NCBI GenBank assembly: GCA_964247055.1
Contig: OZ176052.1
Coordinates: 6,696,001 to 6,760,000 of the forward strand
Length of the DNA: 64,000 nucleotides
Source: Paragordius varius
Lineage: Eukaryota > Nematomorpha
Direction: 5' to 3'
Shown here: positions 34,230 through 46,736 of the stretch, one piece after another
Position numbering within the stretch: position 1 is the first letter of the stretch
Layout of the letters: each line of letters starts with the position of its first letter
Program-made: the position numbers and the translations under genes
Notes under the pieces: model-generated
What the model saw: only the letters and a program-made list of their open reading frames with translations
What the model was told of the DNA's origin: nothing
The model's database searches: none

Positions 34230-37200
34230 ATGAATATTTTTCAAAAAATCGATTTATATGTTTTGGTAATACTATTTGGCCATTTAATTAAATGTGCCAT
34301 AGGCAATGATGAAAGGAGTTTGGATTTACTGCCTTTTAACAATGAAAACGAGGTTGTGGTTTTTATTTTGAATATTAGAATATATATCATAAAGTTTTCT
34401 CCGATCATGGATTCCTAAATTTCAATAACAAGTTTTATAAACTTAACATATAGAATTTTGGAAATGCTTCTTAAACAAAGTCACAAAACACCCATACTTG
34501 TTATAGTATATGCAGAAAATTGTATGTTTTGTAAAGCACATAACACTTATATTGAAACATTCAAAAATCAATTAAATTCAATAGGTTTAATTAAACTTTA
34601 AATAAAGGTATTCAATCTCATTTAATCTCATTGAATAATCAGAATCGTAACTACGTGAAAAAACTTAATGTGGGTAAAAATGGATTGTTTTTTGCATTTA
34701 TTATTGATTCCAAAATTTACCCATACAAATATGATGAAACTGAATATACCAATGAACCGGTTGACAAAGAATTCGAATTATATGAAAATTCCATAAAATC
34801 GTTTCCATTAAACGTTAAAAACTTTTATGATAAAATATACGGTTACAGAATGAATATGTATTCACAATTAAATTCATACGCCTCATATCCCGACTCATAT
34901 TTTTCCGTTAAATCCCATTCCTTGATAAATCAAGTTTTTCAATCAGTTACCCAGTTTATGTTTAATTTGTTGATAAAAAAATATGTTTCTAATTATAATG
35001 ACCATGATTACTTCCCAATGCTTGATCATGTTTATAATTGGACTATAAATGACTTTTTTCGCCTACCCGATTCGTTTTATACAGAAAATAAAGTTAATTT
35101 GCTTGTTTTCCATATTCGATGGTATAAAAGGGATACCTTGAGAGAAACTTTGAATAATGTATTGGACCCTGATCAAACCAAACATATGGATTTTACCAAT
35201 TTTATAATACGAGAAAGTGTATCACGGCTAAAGTTTTTAATTTTAGCCTACTATTTAAGGCGCTGGACCATTATCAACCACATAAATATATATTATCCTA
35301 TAGATACTTTGCAAACAAATTGTCAAACAACCAAATCTGATTTTACAGGCTTGTTGAGTAAATTTTTAACATCCAACAATTTGTGTTGTTCCCTATTAAA
35401 TGAAAGTAACCGTTTTTCGCATTCCGATTATGTGTTGAAAGTTAATTCGGTTACACAAATATTACGCTTTTACATAGGTGCAAATGATAGCAACTCGTGT
35501 AAAAAACGGTCCGATTTAACACCGATTATTAAGTTTTCTCCATTATTTGAGTCATCAAATAAATCCAATGACACTTTTATTCAATATTCGTTAAATAAGT
35601 TAATAGACATCCCTAACGACAATAATAAATATCTTCCCGACACTATAAATTTACTTGCTTATCCAAATTTTGCACGATTGTCGAATGCACGTGCCTTTTC
35701 TCAAATTTGTCCTTTCGTGAAAGGGAAAAAACATAAAATTGACAATCAAGCTACTCCCGTTACTTGGTCTGGTCGTCTAACGTTTTGTTCATTAGTTTTA
35801 TTTAACCAATCTGTATTGAATCAATATGTGTATAATCATAATCCATTTGATTCTCTTTCAAATGATAGCAATAATTCAAATAATTTATCAGTATTTTACA
35901 AACTATTTCTTCTTTTTGAAAATATGAATGAATTATTTTGCGAGGGAAATTCAAGAGCTAACTGCTCATTTAAATTTGGGTATGCATCTTTAGAGAAACA
36001 GGGTAAATTTTTGAATTCATTTGTCCCCATGCATTCAAATCACATATCTACCCAAAGTAAAAAAATAACTTTCAATTCATTTATTCGACAAAAAATAGAA
36101 TATCTTAAAGAATCTTCTCCAAACACTATGAAATCTCATAACGATAAGAGTTTAACTTTATACATTCCTATCCTAACATTGATTAGATTACCATTGGGTG
36201 AATATCGTTATCGAGTCGATGTAGTATTGTACAATGAAAACCATACTGAGTTTGATATGGTAGATTTATCCCATTATTCATTATTTTCCACATTGGAGTT
36301 CCCTAATTCCCATACATATACTATTGTAAAAAATGCTGTCCTTGAACAAAAAGAAAATTTGGAAACAAATAATCATAATGACTTTAATAAATATATTAGC
36401 CAATTAAATTTTCTAATTACAACATTTGACATGTCTTGGGCGATGAATAGTTTTGGATATTTGTTTTACTGCTTATTGCGTTCTTCCACTTTAACACAAA
36501 AAGGAATTTTGTATAGACATCCATACGTTGGTAATTCTGTCAGTAGCCATTCAAAGGATAACGGTATTTATCATTTTTTTTATTTATAATATAGATTATG
36601 TTGGCACAAATAGTGGTACGAATGGTGAATATACTCAATCAATGTCAAACGTTAATCAAGGACTCTATCGCTATTTTTTTATGGGTCGATCTGGATTAAA
36701 CAATGACCAAGAAGCAACATGTATAATTTTGGATAAATTTTTTAGTAAATGAAGTTTTCTAGTAAAATAAGTAATATTTTGAATTATATATTTATTCGTC
36801 ATTGATAAGATAATATTTACAGTTTAAACCCTTAAATAATTTAAATTCACCCTTGAACAATTCAAATTCACCCTAAAATAAAATATGTGTTTTTAAAATT
36901 AAAAATTACCTTTTTCTTATATAAAACTCTGTAAAAATTAATATAATGCTGAAAAAATTATAAACTATATCGTAAAAATATATTTCATTAATGATGTGTT
37001 ATGTTAGATTAAAAACACATAATATATTTTTAGGGTAAATTTGAATTGTTCAAGGGTGAATTTAAATTGTTCGAGGGTGAATTTTAATTGTAAATGGTAT
37101 ATATTGGCAAAATTTTTATAAATTCGTATTTTTGTTTAATTTTAGCTGGAGTCAAAAACTCAACCCTCATTTATAAGCAGTAGGCAAACATGTTCTAAAT

Positions 37201-40200
37201 AGTTAATTTCATATTTTGTTAACGCGAAGTGCATTAAGGTCTTTTTAATATAGCAACTTTTCTTTTAGTTTTTCGCCATTATATGTTTGAACCCAAAATT
37301 TAAAATAGAAAAAGTAGTGTATGTTTTTATTTTTATCACCAAAAATAACTAATAATAAAATCATACTTTTCCGTCTATTAGTTTTGAAAATTTAGTTAAC
37401 AGTAGAGTTGTATAAAAGGAACCGATTTGTGAGAAAATTTAGTTGAGACGAAATACCACGCATGGCTTTTATTTGTAATTGCATATTTTATTAGTTTGGA
37501 ATGACGTTTTCATATAATTTTTGACCACTGTTATTTCGTTTTTATATTTTTAAGGGGTGTTTCTTATAACGATAGATTTTTAAAAGTTTTGAGTTTAATA
37601 ATAGACCTTAAACTGTTTATTCTCCCCAAAAAGAGGTAACCCTGTTTCACATCGCCCTTAATAAGCATCGGTTTTGTGAGTCTTTTGGTTGCAGATTTAA
37701 GACATCGTTTTTTACAATAAAACTTTCTATTTGGCGACCTATATAATTTTGAAGATTTGTGGATAAATTGACCATCCGATACGCCCAATATAGGGGTGGT
37801 TAATAATTACTGCGAATATAAGGAGATTTTTAAGTTACATTCGATAAGCGAAGTCATTTGTAATACAGTTACGAAAAATAAATTGGTCTATCGTTGCTTG
37901 ATTTTATCAAAGTAGTTTAACTTTACCTGGGGAATCTCAACGTTTTTGCTATTATAATTAACTTTAGCTATATATATATGTATATATTTTAATGAAATTT
38001 TAAAAAATATTAGTTTAATTGATTTTGTGACTTTTCCTTTTTATAGAAATATATTAATTTTAGGGCTATTAAAACTAACTAAAACGTTTACATTAATTTA
38101 TTAAACCATTTCCTAGTAAATATATAATCAGCCTCTTTTTTGTGCAAACCATTTTTGGGTTAATCGATTTTCTTAAAATTTTTATCTTTAATTCTGCATA
38201 ATGTTTTTTATGGGCATAGTCACCCAACGATTTTTTATTTCTTCACAACTAACATTTTAACCCTTTTTTTCTATCCCACTAATGTTAATTGATGTAATTT
38301 TTAATTTATAATTTTATTATGGATTTTTTTATTTCTTTACAAAATTCATCTTTGCATCAATGATTAGCGCTGTGTACATACCTATTCGACATCAATCATT
38401 ATTACATGTGTTTGTTAAAGGCGTGATGGTATAGTAGGTAGGGTGCCGGACTTTTACACTAAGTGGGTGGAGTGGCAGAGCTGGAACCCCGAAACTGCAG
38501 AATTTATATCATCACTGTCAGCCCTGGGCAAGCGAGTATTAAGGCTTTCAAGTGAACTCTAGTCCTTACCCTTTAATAAAAAAGGAAACATAAGATTTCA
38601 AATTGTAATTTAATACATATGTTTGTAGACATTGATCTTTCCATATTCTTCCCATACGTCAGTTTATCTAAATCTCCGCCAATCCCACCCTACAAAAGTT
38701 TACATGAAACAAAAAAACCACAAAGTCACGGGCAAAATCATTTAGATACCACAAACTTTGATGAATTAAATTTCGATGCCAAAACACCTGACAATTACGA
38801 TGACTATTATGATGATGTGGAATTTGAAAAGGATTTAATAATTCCAAATCATATCGGCACAAAAATCAGATTGCAAGACCCTGTAGTATCGGTTAAAAAA
38901 GCTATCATAGATTCTCATTTGGAAGATATTGTGGATGAACAGCAAGCCACTTTGTTACAAAGATCGTTGAACAAAGCCAAAAGCTTAATCATTAATTCGG
39001 ATCATATAAACACATTTGTTAACGGTGTTAAATCTAGAGTTGCGACAAAACGACAAAATTTTAACAAAGATGATGTATTAACCATGTTAAGTGTAATTTT
39101 TTCCTTTGTATTTGTACTTGGGGGAGGATACTTTATGGCATATCTTGTGTAAGAATTTTAATTTATTTTTAAAATATTGCGCTTAATATATTATTATTTT
39201 TGATGATAAATTATTTAGTTTTGTTTTATAAATTACAAGAGGCCTAAACTTTTGTAATAGAGTTATATCAATATTCCGACACAAATAATTTACATTAATT
39301 TCAATTTTCTATGCTAAGATATTAAATGTTTTAATACCATTTTAAAGTTAGCGGATTTTAATATCCTATTAGATTAAAAAATTCTTAATGATAGAAATTA
39401 TGGTCCTTGCATTTCATTTCATAGTTTGGATGAATATTATTTTTTATCGTTTTAAATAGTTTTACATTAAAAACATTGATGGCTAATTGAAGTTGTGTGA
39501 GGCTGACATTTAATCACATAATGTCCAATTAGAGATTAATTATTGTTTGTAAATCAATGACTTTCTACTATAAGAAAAATATTTTTTATCTTGATAGCCA
39601 GGCTAGTTTTTCGTTTTTTGATTAATCTTGATATGTTATATGTGCATGAATTATTATTTCTTGGAATGATTTGTAACTCACGTTCGAAAAAATTGATTCA
39701 TAATACATATCAATCTATAAATAAATATATTTCGCTTTATGTTTGAAAGATTGGTAAAAATAATGCGTTATAATGTATTTCTTGGTAAATTACAGTTCAA
39801 TTTTCAATAAGTTTATTTTTATTCATATTTCATTCATTTTTTCCGAAAATATAATCGTCAGAAGTTTTTCTCTTTTTTTCTTAGAATTTATTGAGTTAAA
39901 AATCTATATATAATGCATTTTATTGCAAAATTTAATCATATCCCTTTTAAAACAAAACTTTATTTTATCTCTAACCCCTACAACGATTTCTTATTAAATT
40001 ATAATACAGTAAAGTTGAAGAGGATAAAGTAGCCGAAGAAATTAGAGCACATCCGATCAAATTGCCAAACAGGTAAAATTTTTTAATATTTTTTTAATAA
40101 CACAACAAACAGTATTTTTTTCCAAAAAATTGGTTATATTTATGAAATTATTATTTAGTTGTTTGATTACTAATTTTAAACTATATTTTTTATGTTATAC

Positions 40201-43200
40201 ATATGCAAATAAAGGTAAATTGATTTCAATATTGAATCTTCTAAACGAAAATAATTGTAATTGATATCTTTTAAATAACAATCCTTGTTACTCACCAAAA
40301 TATTTTATTGCCCATAGAAATACAAATTTTAAATTTTAATAATTAGAATCATTAACCACGATATGATATTTCATGAGCTTAAACCCGGCACCTACAATGC
40401 CTTAGTTCGTTTGCTTAAACCAGGTTGTAGGACCATACTCATTTTCCTCGATGAGGATACAAAGGATCAATTGTTGGAAAATTTTTCACGCATCCTATAT
40501 CCCTATCGAAAGTAAAACCTTTTTTTTCATGCAAAAATACTAGCGAAAAAGAAATGTATTCTATCAAATAGTTATTATTTTTTTACCTAATGAAAGCTAT
40601 TAATATTACATTAAGATTAATTAAATATACGGATGTCATGCGCTTATTTGATATTTTATTATTTCTGTTTTCTAAGGACTAACTACCTTTCACAATCGCA
40701 AACTTTATTGAGTTGAATAACTGTATTTAGTAAAAGTATGCAATCATATGTTATAATGAACCATATAAATTTCAAATTATTGTAAAAGGCTGATACTATT
40801 TGTAATTTATTATAAATTCACTATTTAATGATTAAAGGAACGTGAGCCTGATGTTTGGATTTGTTATGATTGGCAAATATTTGTCATGGTATAGGAGATT
40901 ACTTTTACAGGTAAAATATAATCCCACTTAGTCAATATTTCATTAAAAACTGATTTTACTATTATCTAAATGCTAATTTATTACCACAAGTTTGGTTATT
41001 ATGACTTTTCGTGCAAATTTAAACGCATATTAAAGAAAATTATAATTGTTATGTTATAATGTTTTTTAAACATTATTTTAAACAACCATCAATAGGTAAT
41101 AGGGTATGGAAGAAAACTTGAAATAAACCCAAAAAATTGTGTTGGAACTGTGCTGGTTGTCAATGGTTATCGTAAATATTATTGCATTTTCCACGCTCGT
41201 CATTATGAAGCTTCCTTTAAGAACTCCATCTCTTCATTATCCATTTCTTCCGATAATCCTAGTTTTGGTAACTTTTATATAAATTATTTTGTACTTTTAT
41301 ATATTTGCCGCAAAAAAATATTTTATTAAATAAATGCTATAAATATTTTTTAAAATTTAATTGTAATACAAATCCTAAAGATACATGTTTAAATATTTTA
41401 TTCCTCATATTTTGCACAAATATTTTTAATAACTCTTAACCAAATTAATTGAAACGTTAATAAATTACCAAATTATACATTCGTCAAAAGTTATCTTTTT
41501 TCAAAAAATTGAATATATAATTTATCATATTTCACCTTAAATGTTAAACAAATTCTAATTAAATAATTACGAATAATTTATGTGTGTATCAGTCATTTTT
41601 TAGTTTACATTTATTATTTAGATTTAGAAGATCATCACTTTAAATTTACCAGCGTATTTTGGAGTGCTGTTTGATACATTTCCTTTTAACTTTATTTTAA
41701 ACAGACTACGATTTAGATGGAGAGGGGCTTTCATCTCGCATCAATGGGAGATCTGATTCCGATTGTAACATAAAAAAACGGGTTGATAAATGCGACAATG
41801 ATGGTAAGAGGTTGGATACAACCAGTAATTTGCACAAAAAAATGAGCTTTAAATCGAGTCTTAGTCCCTTCAAACTTTTACGTGTACGCTTATTGAGTAA
41901 CCTTAACAATGGCGTGAATAATAACTCACAAAACTTAAATGTGAGCGCCACTGACCCATTTGGATCCTATGACCTGCCTCAAGAATTGGTTTCTTTAGAG
42001 ACATTGATGCCCGAAGTTTGTGGGATGGCTGTTGAATCAAAAAACGCAAATAGGGAAAAAGACATCTCCAAAAGTATTTTTTATTCAATTATTTTTCACA
42101 AAACCAATTTATATATGGTTACTTTATTACCCTTTTTATATAACAATTAAATACTAAGCAGGGGAAAACTTAGATTACCAAATATATACAGAGGGTTATA
42201 GATTTGTTTTTTCATTATCCCATCAACGTCTTTCACACACGGGAAAAAAATATTGGTTACACTAAGCCTAAATTAAATTGCATTTTTACGCCCATTAGGT
42301 TAAATAAAAATAAATATGATTGGAAATAAAGCTATTTTTTTATGTAAAATAAAAAATGTTTCAAAGCAGAAGTTTGTTTTGGAAGATTAAAGATTTTTAA
42401 ATAAAAAACCTTAAACATAGCACTTAGGCATAATCCAGCCAAAATAATTCGTATGCAAAGCATTTAATTAAACTCGGCGATTAAATAATAGTTTTTGTTT
42501 CTATGAAATTTACATCAAGGCGGAAGCAGTGTGTAATATGGAGAAATTCTTATAAATATAGATGTTTGTCTCACACAATTCGGTGATTGATTCACAATTT
42601 AATCTGAGATAACCTTCGTGGCACTTATATTTACCATTATAACCCGATATTCAAAGCCTTTTTTATATTTGATTGCTTATGATTCAATACCAATACATAA
42701 ATTACTATTATAGTTGTAAATGCCAAAAGCATTAACGGTCTTAAGGATTATCACACGCCCCCACCCTCCTACTCCTCCCTTTACATGCTAACAGAAAACG
42801 ATTCAAATGGTGTTGCTACTACCAACCCGCAACAACCAACAATTATTATAAATGGGTATATAAAAACTATTTTTGTGCTTATTGTTGACAGAAATCATAC
42901 TAACAAAGGCTTAAAACATATGCTTATATAAAATTTAGAAAATAGCGATTACATACTTAATGTATAGGTTTTAATATCTATTGTATCTCCCACAAACAAA
43001 GATAAAAAAATAAAATCAACGGTATTATTAATTTTCAATATCCAAATTTTATCCTACACATATTGTACCATTATTTTTTATATTATTTTTCTTTCTAGGA
43101 CCAATTTTAGTGATACTAATCTCACTATAATTCCTGAAAAATCTAGTGGTGCGTTAGCTAAAACCAATCAGAATACCGAAAACCTTGAACATTCACATGA

Positions 43201-43693
43201 ACTAACTTTTTTGGATGCGCCAACACCTAATCGACATTCATCAATCATCAGTGACAAGTCGGGTAGCTTAACGTTATCATCGCCCATTTTACCATTACCG
43301 TTTAACTCGGGGAATACCACGTCTCCAGCTAAAAGTTTACTTTGCATAGAACGCGGTACTCCATACGCAAGTCCTTCCTCCAGTGTTAAACATATTGCGC
43401 CTATAAATTCGATGGCCGATAATGGTACTACATTTTCCGAGGATTTAAATCAAAACCATGAATTTTCCATTGATACTAGGGATAATCAAAAACGATGTAT
43501 TAATCAAAATAATCAGCACCAGGTGACACCACCTAACACAAACCGCTCTCGACTTGAAAATGCTTCTTTGGCACCCAAGACAACAACTATAGCAGATCAA
43601 TTGCTTAAAGACTTCCCGGCTTGGTTAGATCGTTTGTTTGAAGGGAACGTGCAGCGCTATTACATTGAATATTGGCCACCTATGAAAATTTAA
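34230..43693 (+). CDS. DNAJC16: DNAJC16-like ER membrane protein lacking a J domain, 12 exons
   Basis: Exons: 34230-34393 (end uncertain), 34454-34584, 34608-36563, 36595-36744, 38629-39148, 40010-40072, 40347-40511, 40838-40910, 41096-41267, 41705-42073, 42714-42855, 43099-43693. Total 4500 nt, 1499 residues, about twice the human protein. DNAJC16 is a membrane co-chaperone with signal peptide, J domain, thioredoxin-like region and a conserved C-terminal half. Here: signal peptide (residues 1-26); a thioredoxin-like block with CMFC at residues 78-81; a long divergent luminal part in the 1956-nt exon; a transmembrane segment (~950-973, VIFSFVFVLGGGYFMAYLV); ELKPGTYNALVRLLKPGC; VLVVNGYRKYYCIF; and the C-terminal signature WLDRLFEGNVQRYYIEYWPP. 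No HPD motif or J-domain helices occur, and exon 1 leaves no room for them. Introns 2 and 3 are 23 nt (34585-34607) and 31 nt (36564-36594). The exon 1-2 junction is the weakest part of the model. Confidence 0.88.
36826..37080. mobile_element. Foldback MITE in a DNAJC16-like intron
   Basis: Inverted arms of about 50-60 bp: 36828-36893 (ttaaattcacccttgaacaa, ttcaaattcaccct, aaatatgtgttttt) pair with 37011-37078 (aaaaacacataatat, agggtaaatttgaattgttc, aagggtgaatttaaattgtt). The loop is about 120 bp and there is no coding. No target duplication is evident. Confidence 0.75.
38419..38590 (+). mobile_element. tRNA-derived SINE
   Basis: The head carries pol III promoter-like boxes: an A-box-like ggtatagtaggtaggg at 38428-38443 and a B-box-like agctggaacccc at 38479-38490. 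A family-specific body (atcatcactgtcagccctgg) and a ccctttaataaaaaagg tail follow. Not a functional tRNA, because the stem arms do not close. Two reverse copies lie in Sulf introns (11035-11185, 14205-14300). It lies 39 bp upstream of exon 5 of the DNAJC16-like gene. Confidence 0.75.
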
Positions 43694-43978
43694 TGATAGA
43701 TTCACACTTTTTATTCATTTTTATATATTATATTGTTGCAAAATGATGTACGTTTAAATTAGTATCTGCTTAATAGATTAATATGTGTTATATAGTGATA
43801 ACATAGTCATTTAATTTTTTATACTATAACCAAAGATATGGCATTATAATAGCATTTTCTAATTGTGCAATATATTTATTTATATTTTAACATCGTATTG
43901 TAATTTTTCATAAATAAATATATTTACATTTACCTGTAATTAATAGGGCTATAACGTTTTGATTTACGATTTTAATAA
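43694..43978. other. 3' flank of the DNAJC16-like gene
   Basis: AT-rich DNA downstream of the stop codon. A possible polyadenylation hexamer, aataaa, lies at about 43914-43919. Nothing else was recognised. Confidence 0.35.
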
Positions 43979-44370
43979 TTAACACTTAAATACACACATT
44001 CATTTCAGTCCTCTGATTCGATTTGGGGTCTTTGGGGATCCCAGGCTATTAAAATCAAATATTCTTTAATATGGAATAGATTGAAACATTGCAAAAATAC
44101 ATTTTTATATCATTAATGCACTCAAATATAAAAAATTTCATCAATAAACTTGATATTACTTATTTTATGGGAAACCTCAAGGTAAAAATTTAGCCAACAT
44201 GAAATGTTTCTATTACCTAAATTAAAATAATGCAAAATAAACCCTTTTTTGTTTATATTAATATTAGAACGGATTTAAATAAAGAGTTAGTTTTTATATT
44301 AGTGTTAAAATCAAAACACGATAATTTGTAAAATATTGTAAAACAATGGCATCGAAGTAGATTGATGTGG
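43979..44370 (+). repeat. ~400-bp dispersed repeat, copy 2
   Basis: Co-linear with 22402-22800. Landmarks in order are acattcatttcagtcctctg, ggatcccaggctatt, gtaaaaatttagccaacatg, atttaaataaagagttag and tttgtaaaatattgtaaaa. No terminal structure identified. Confidence 0.6.
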
Positions 44371-44937
44371 AAAAAAAAACTCTGAACAACAATGAGAATA
44401 TTGAAAAATATATTATTTCATTACAAAACAATTTTTATTCATATTTTTAATCCTTATATTACTAATCTAATTTTTTAAAATTTAATTTTATGAAGTGGAT
44501 ACCATGTACAATTTAATAGCAAATTAATAATAACAAATCACAACTATCGATTACATCAAGTAGCAATCTTTCTCAGAATAAAAATAAATGAATGAAATAT
44601 AATCTGTATGTAATGCTGTAATAAAATGCATAAATTAGTTTTTGATAAGATATAAAGTTATAAATGGCATCCAGATAATTTTTCATTCATTCATTTTGAT
44701 TTACTTTATAACGATTTCCCGTTTGTATCGAAACTATGTGATTTTATCATTTTTAATTTGATATTTTAATAAGTAGTTTAGTATTTAAATTATTAAATTA
44801 GACTCAGTCATTAATATATAAAAAATACATTGTAATACGTTAGCATTTGTCAAGATGTATAACGGTTTAATTTGAAAATATTTGGGAAGTAATTATAAGC
44901 GCGATAGATTTTCAAAGAATGAAGGATAGGTCTAAAG
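44371..44937. other. Intergenic DNA, nothing recognised
   Basis: No feature apart from the 8-bp left target duplication (gtctaaag, 44930-44937) of the following transposon. Confidence 0.45.
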
Positions 44938-46560
44938 CAGGGCTACTTAAACTATGGGTCGCAACCTCATTTGGGGTCGCGTAGAAAAATTATGGGGTCG
45001 TGAGTGATAAAAATACAATTTATCATCTAGATAAAGATATCATAAAATCTTCAGGTTCGGAATGACTGTTTATACCAGCATTTCTATTTCGATCATTATA
45101 ATCTATATATTTATAAAAATGGAAAATGCTGACTTTGTGATCTGTTTCCGGAAAACCGGTAGACCCATTCAAATCCAAATGTCAAACAAATATAATTTTA
45201 ATGAATGCCCCGAAAATATTTTCGCCCTTTTTTGAATTAGGCTCTCAGTTCGGGCGTATCCCGTGTAAAAAACGAGTTTTTTAAAAACAGAAGTCCAGAA
45301 AAATCGTGTTTTTCAGACAATTTTCCGGAAAAGCTGTACCATTCGATTTCAAATATGATTATTTTTACTTTTTTATTGCGCCGAACCTAGTGGGCTTACT
45401 TTTTAATTTAGGCTCTCTTTTTACCCGTTCCCCCGTAAAATCCCATTTTTTTCAAAAAAAACTAAATAATCTTTTGCCCAGGGTATGAGACCGTAACACT
45501 GAGGATTCGAGTTATTCTCTGTTAAAAGGCAAAATTAGTCTTGCGTTTTTTTAATATTGGCTGCTGGTAAACAGATAGCCGCTAAAACTGCGTCACTATA
45601 TAGAAATCGCGTTGTTTTGGAGCTTACAGAAAATTTGTGAAGCCATAACTTATTAAAAGCTCGAAATATTACCCGTAACTAGGTAAAAATTAAGGTCGGG
45701 GTTTTTTATTAGGCGTTAATTAAGGACCTTTATGCCCTAAAACGCCATCATATAACGATTATTTATTGTTGTATTTTTTCGAATATCCCATGAGACGATG
45801 GTATCAAAGATGATTCCAAATATTTGCCTTATAAAGGAAAAGAATTTAACTCAGCGCTTTTTCCATATAGGTTTATGGGTAGGGATCTACCGATTTAAAA
45901 CTGAGACATGCAAAATAGGCGTAGTTTTGAAGCTAATTTTCAAAAACTTAAGAAGCCATACGAGTTCAGTTAAACACATTTCTGGGGAATTTGTATAATA
46001 TCATTTTTTCCTTTAAAAAGGGATACTTTTTTATATCCCTTGATCCCGAACACAATTTCAAATTAGAACTTTTACCATGATTTCGCAAAACAAAAATCTT
46101 AAAATAAATCCAATGATAGTTGATTATTAACTTTAATAAGGAACAGAATATGGTTAATTTCGAGTAAACAGTATTTCACTATGAAAAAACCCGTAAAAGA
46201 ATAATTAAAGACATTCTTTTTATTAAATATGTTTATTATTTTTTTTTATCTCCATTAACTATTTACTGCAAATTATTAAGAATAATTATCGGTGAGACTA
46301 CGCCACACCGAAGCCTGACAGGACCAACTAGTATCTTGTATAAATTTTCTATGAATCAGAAAATGTTATAGAATTTTTAAAAAATGTAAATTTATTTTTG
46401 TCAATCTCTCAAAACCGAAACAAATTTGATAAATATTATCAACAAAATTTCTAAGTGTTATTTCGAATAAACTATTATTTTTCTTTTATATTTGTTGGGG
46501 TCGTTAAGAAACTCGCAATCATAAATGGGGTCGGGAACTACAAAAGTTTAAGAAGTCCTG
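44938..46560. mobile_element. 1.6-kb non-autonomous hAT element with 8-bp TSD
   Basis: Left end cagggctacttaaact at 44938; right end agtttaagaagtcctg at 46560, its inverted complement with two mismatches, followed by hAT-typical gggtcg subterminal repeats on both sides (gggtcgcaacctcatttggg on the left). An exact 8-bp duplication, gtctaaag, occurs at 44930-44937 and 46561-46568. No transposase; the open frames inside (for example 45798-45998) are unsupported. It carries a Helitron-like fragment at 45102-45470. Confidence 0.9.
45102..45470 (+). mobile_element. 3'-truncated Helitron-like fragment inside the hAT element
   Basis: Matches the first ~390 bp of 5256-5834: tctatatatttataaaaatg start, ttccggaaaaccggtaga, attcaaatccaaatgtcaaa, aatgccccgaaaa, cagttcgggc, cgtgtaaaaaacg. 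The match fades at about 45470 and the hairpin/CTAG end is missing. It was either inserted into the hAT element or picked up by it. Confidence 0.7.
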
Positions 46561-46736
46561 GTCTAAAGGGAAATACTCCGTATACAAACCTAAATTATCA
46601 GTAAATGGTATCGAAGGTTATGACACACAATTTATTGAATTGAATTGTAAAACAAGCATTTTTCGTTAAATAATTTAATTGAAAATTTAAAAACAAAGAC
46701 AATATTGCAAACAGAATAATAGTAAACTCTAATGTT

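Noticed and set aside
38423-38495. Possible functional tRNA gene
   Set aside because: A- and B-box-like motifs are present, but the acceptor and anticodon stems do not pair, and a family-specific tail marks it as a SINE.
45306-45998. Two plus-strand frames of 60 and 66 codons
   Set aside because: Both lie inside the non-autonomous hAT element 44938-46560 and show no transposase or other motif.
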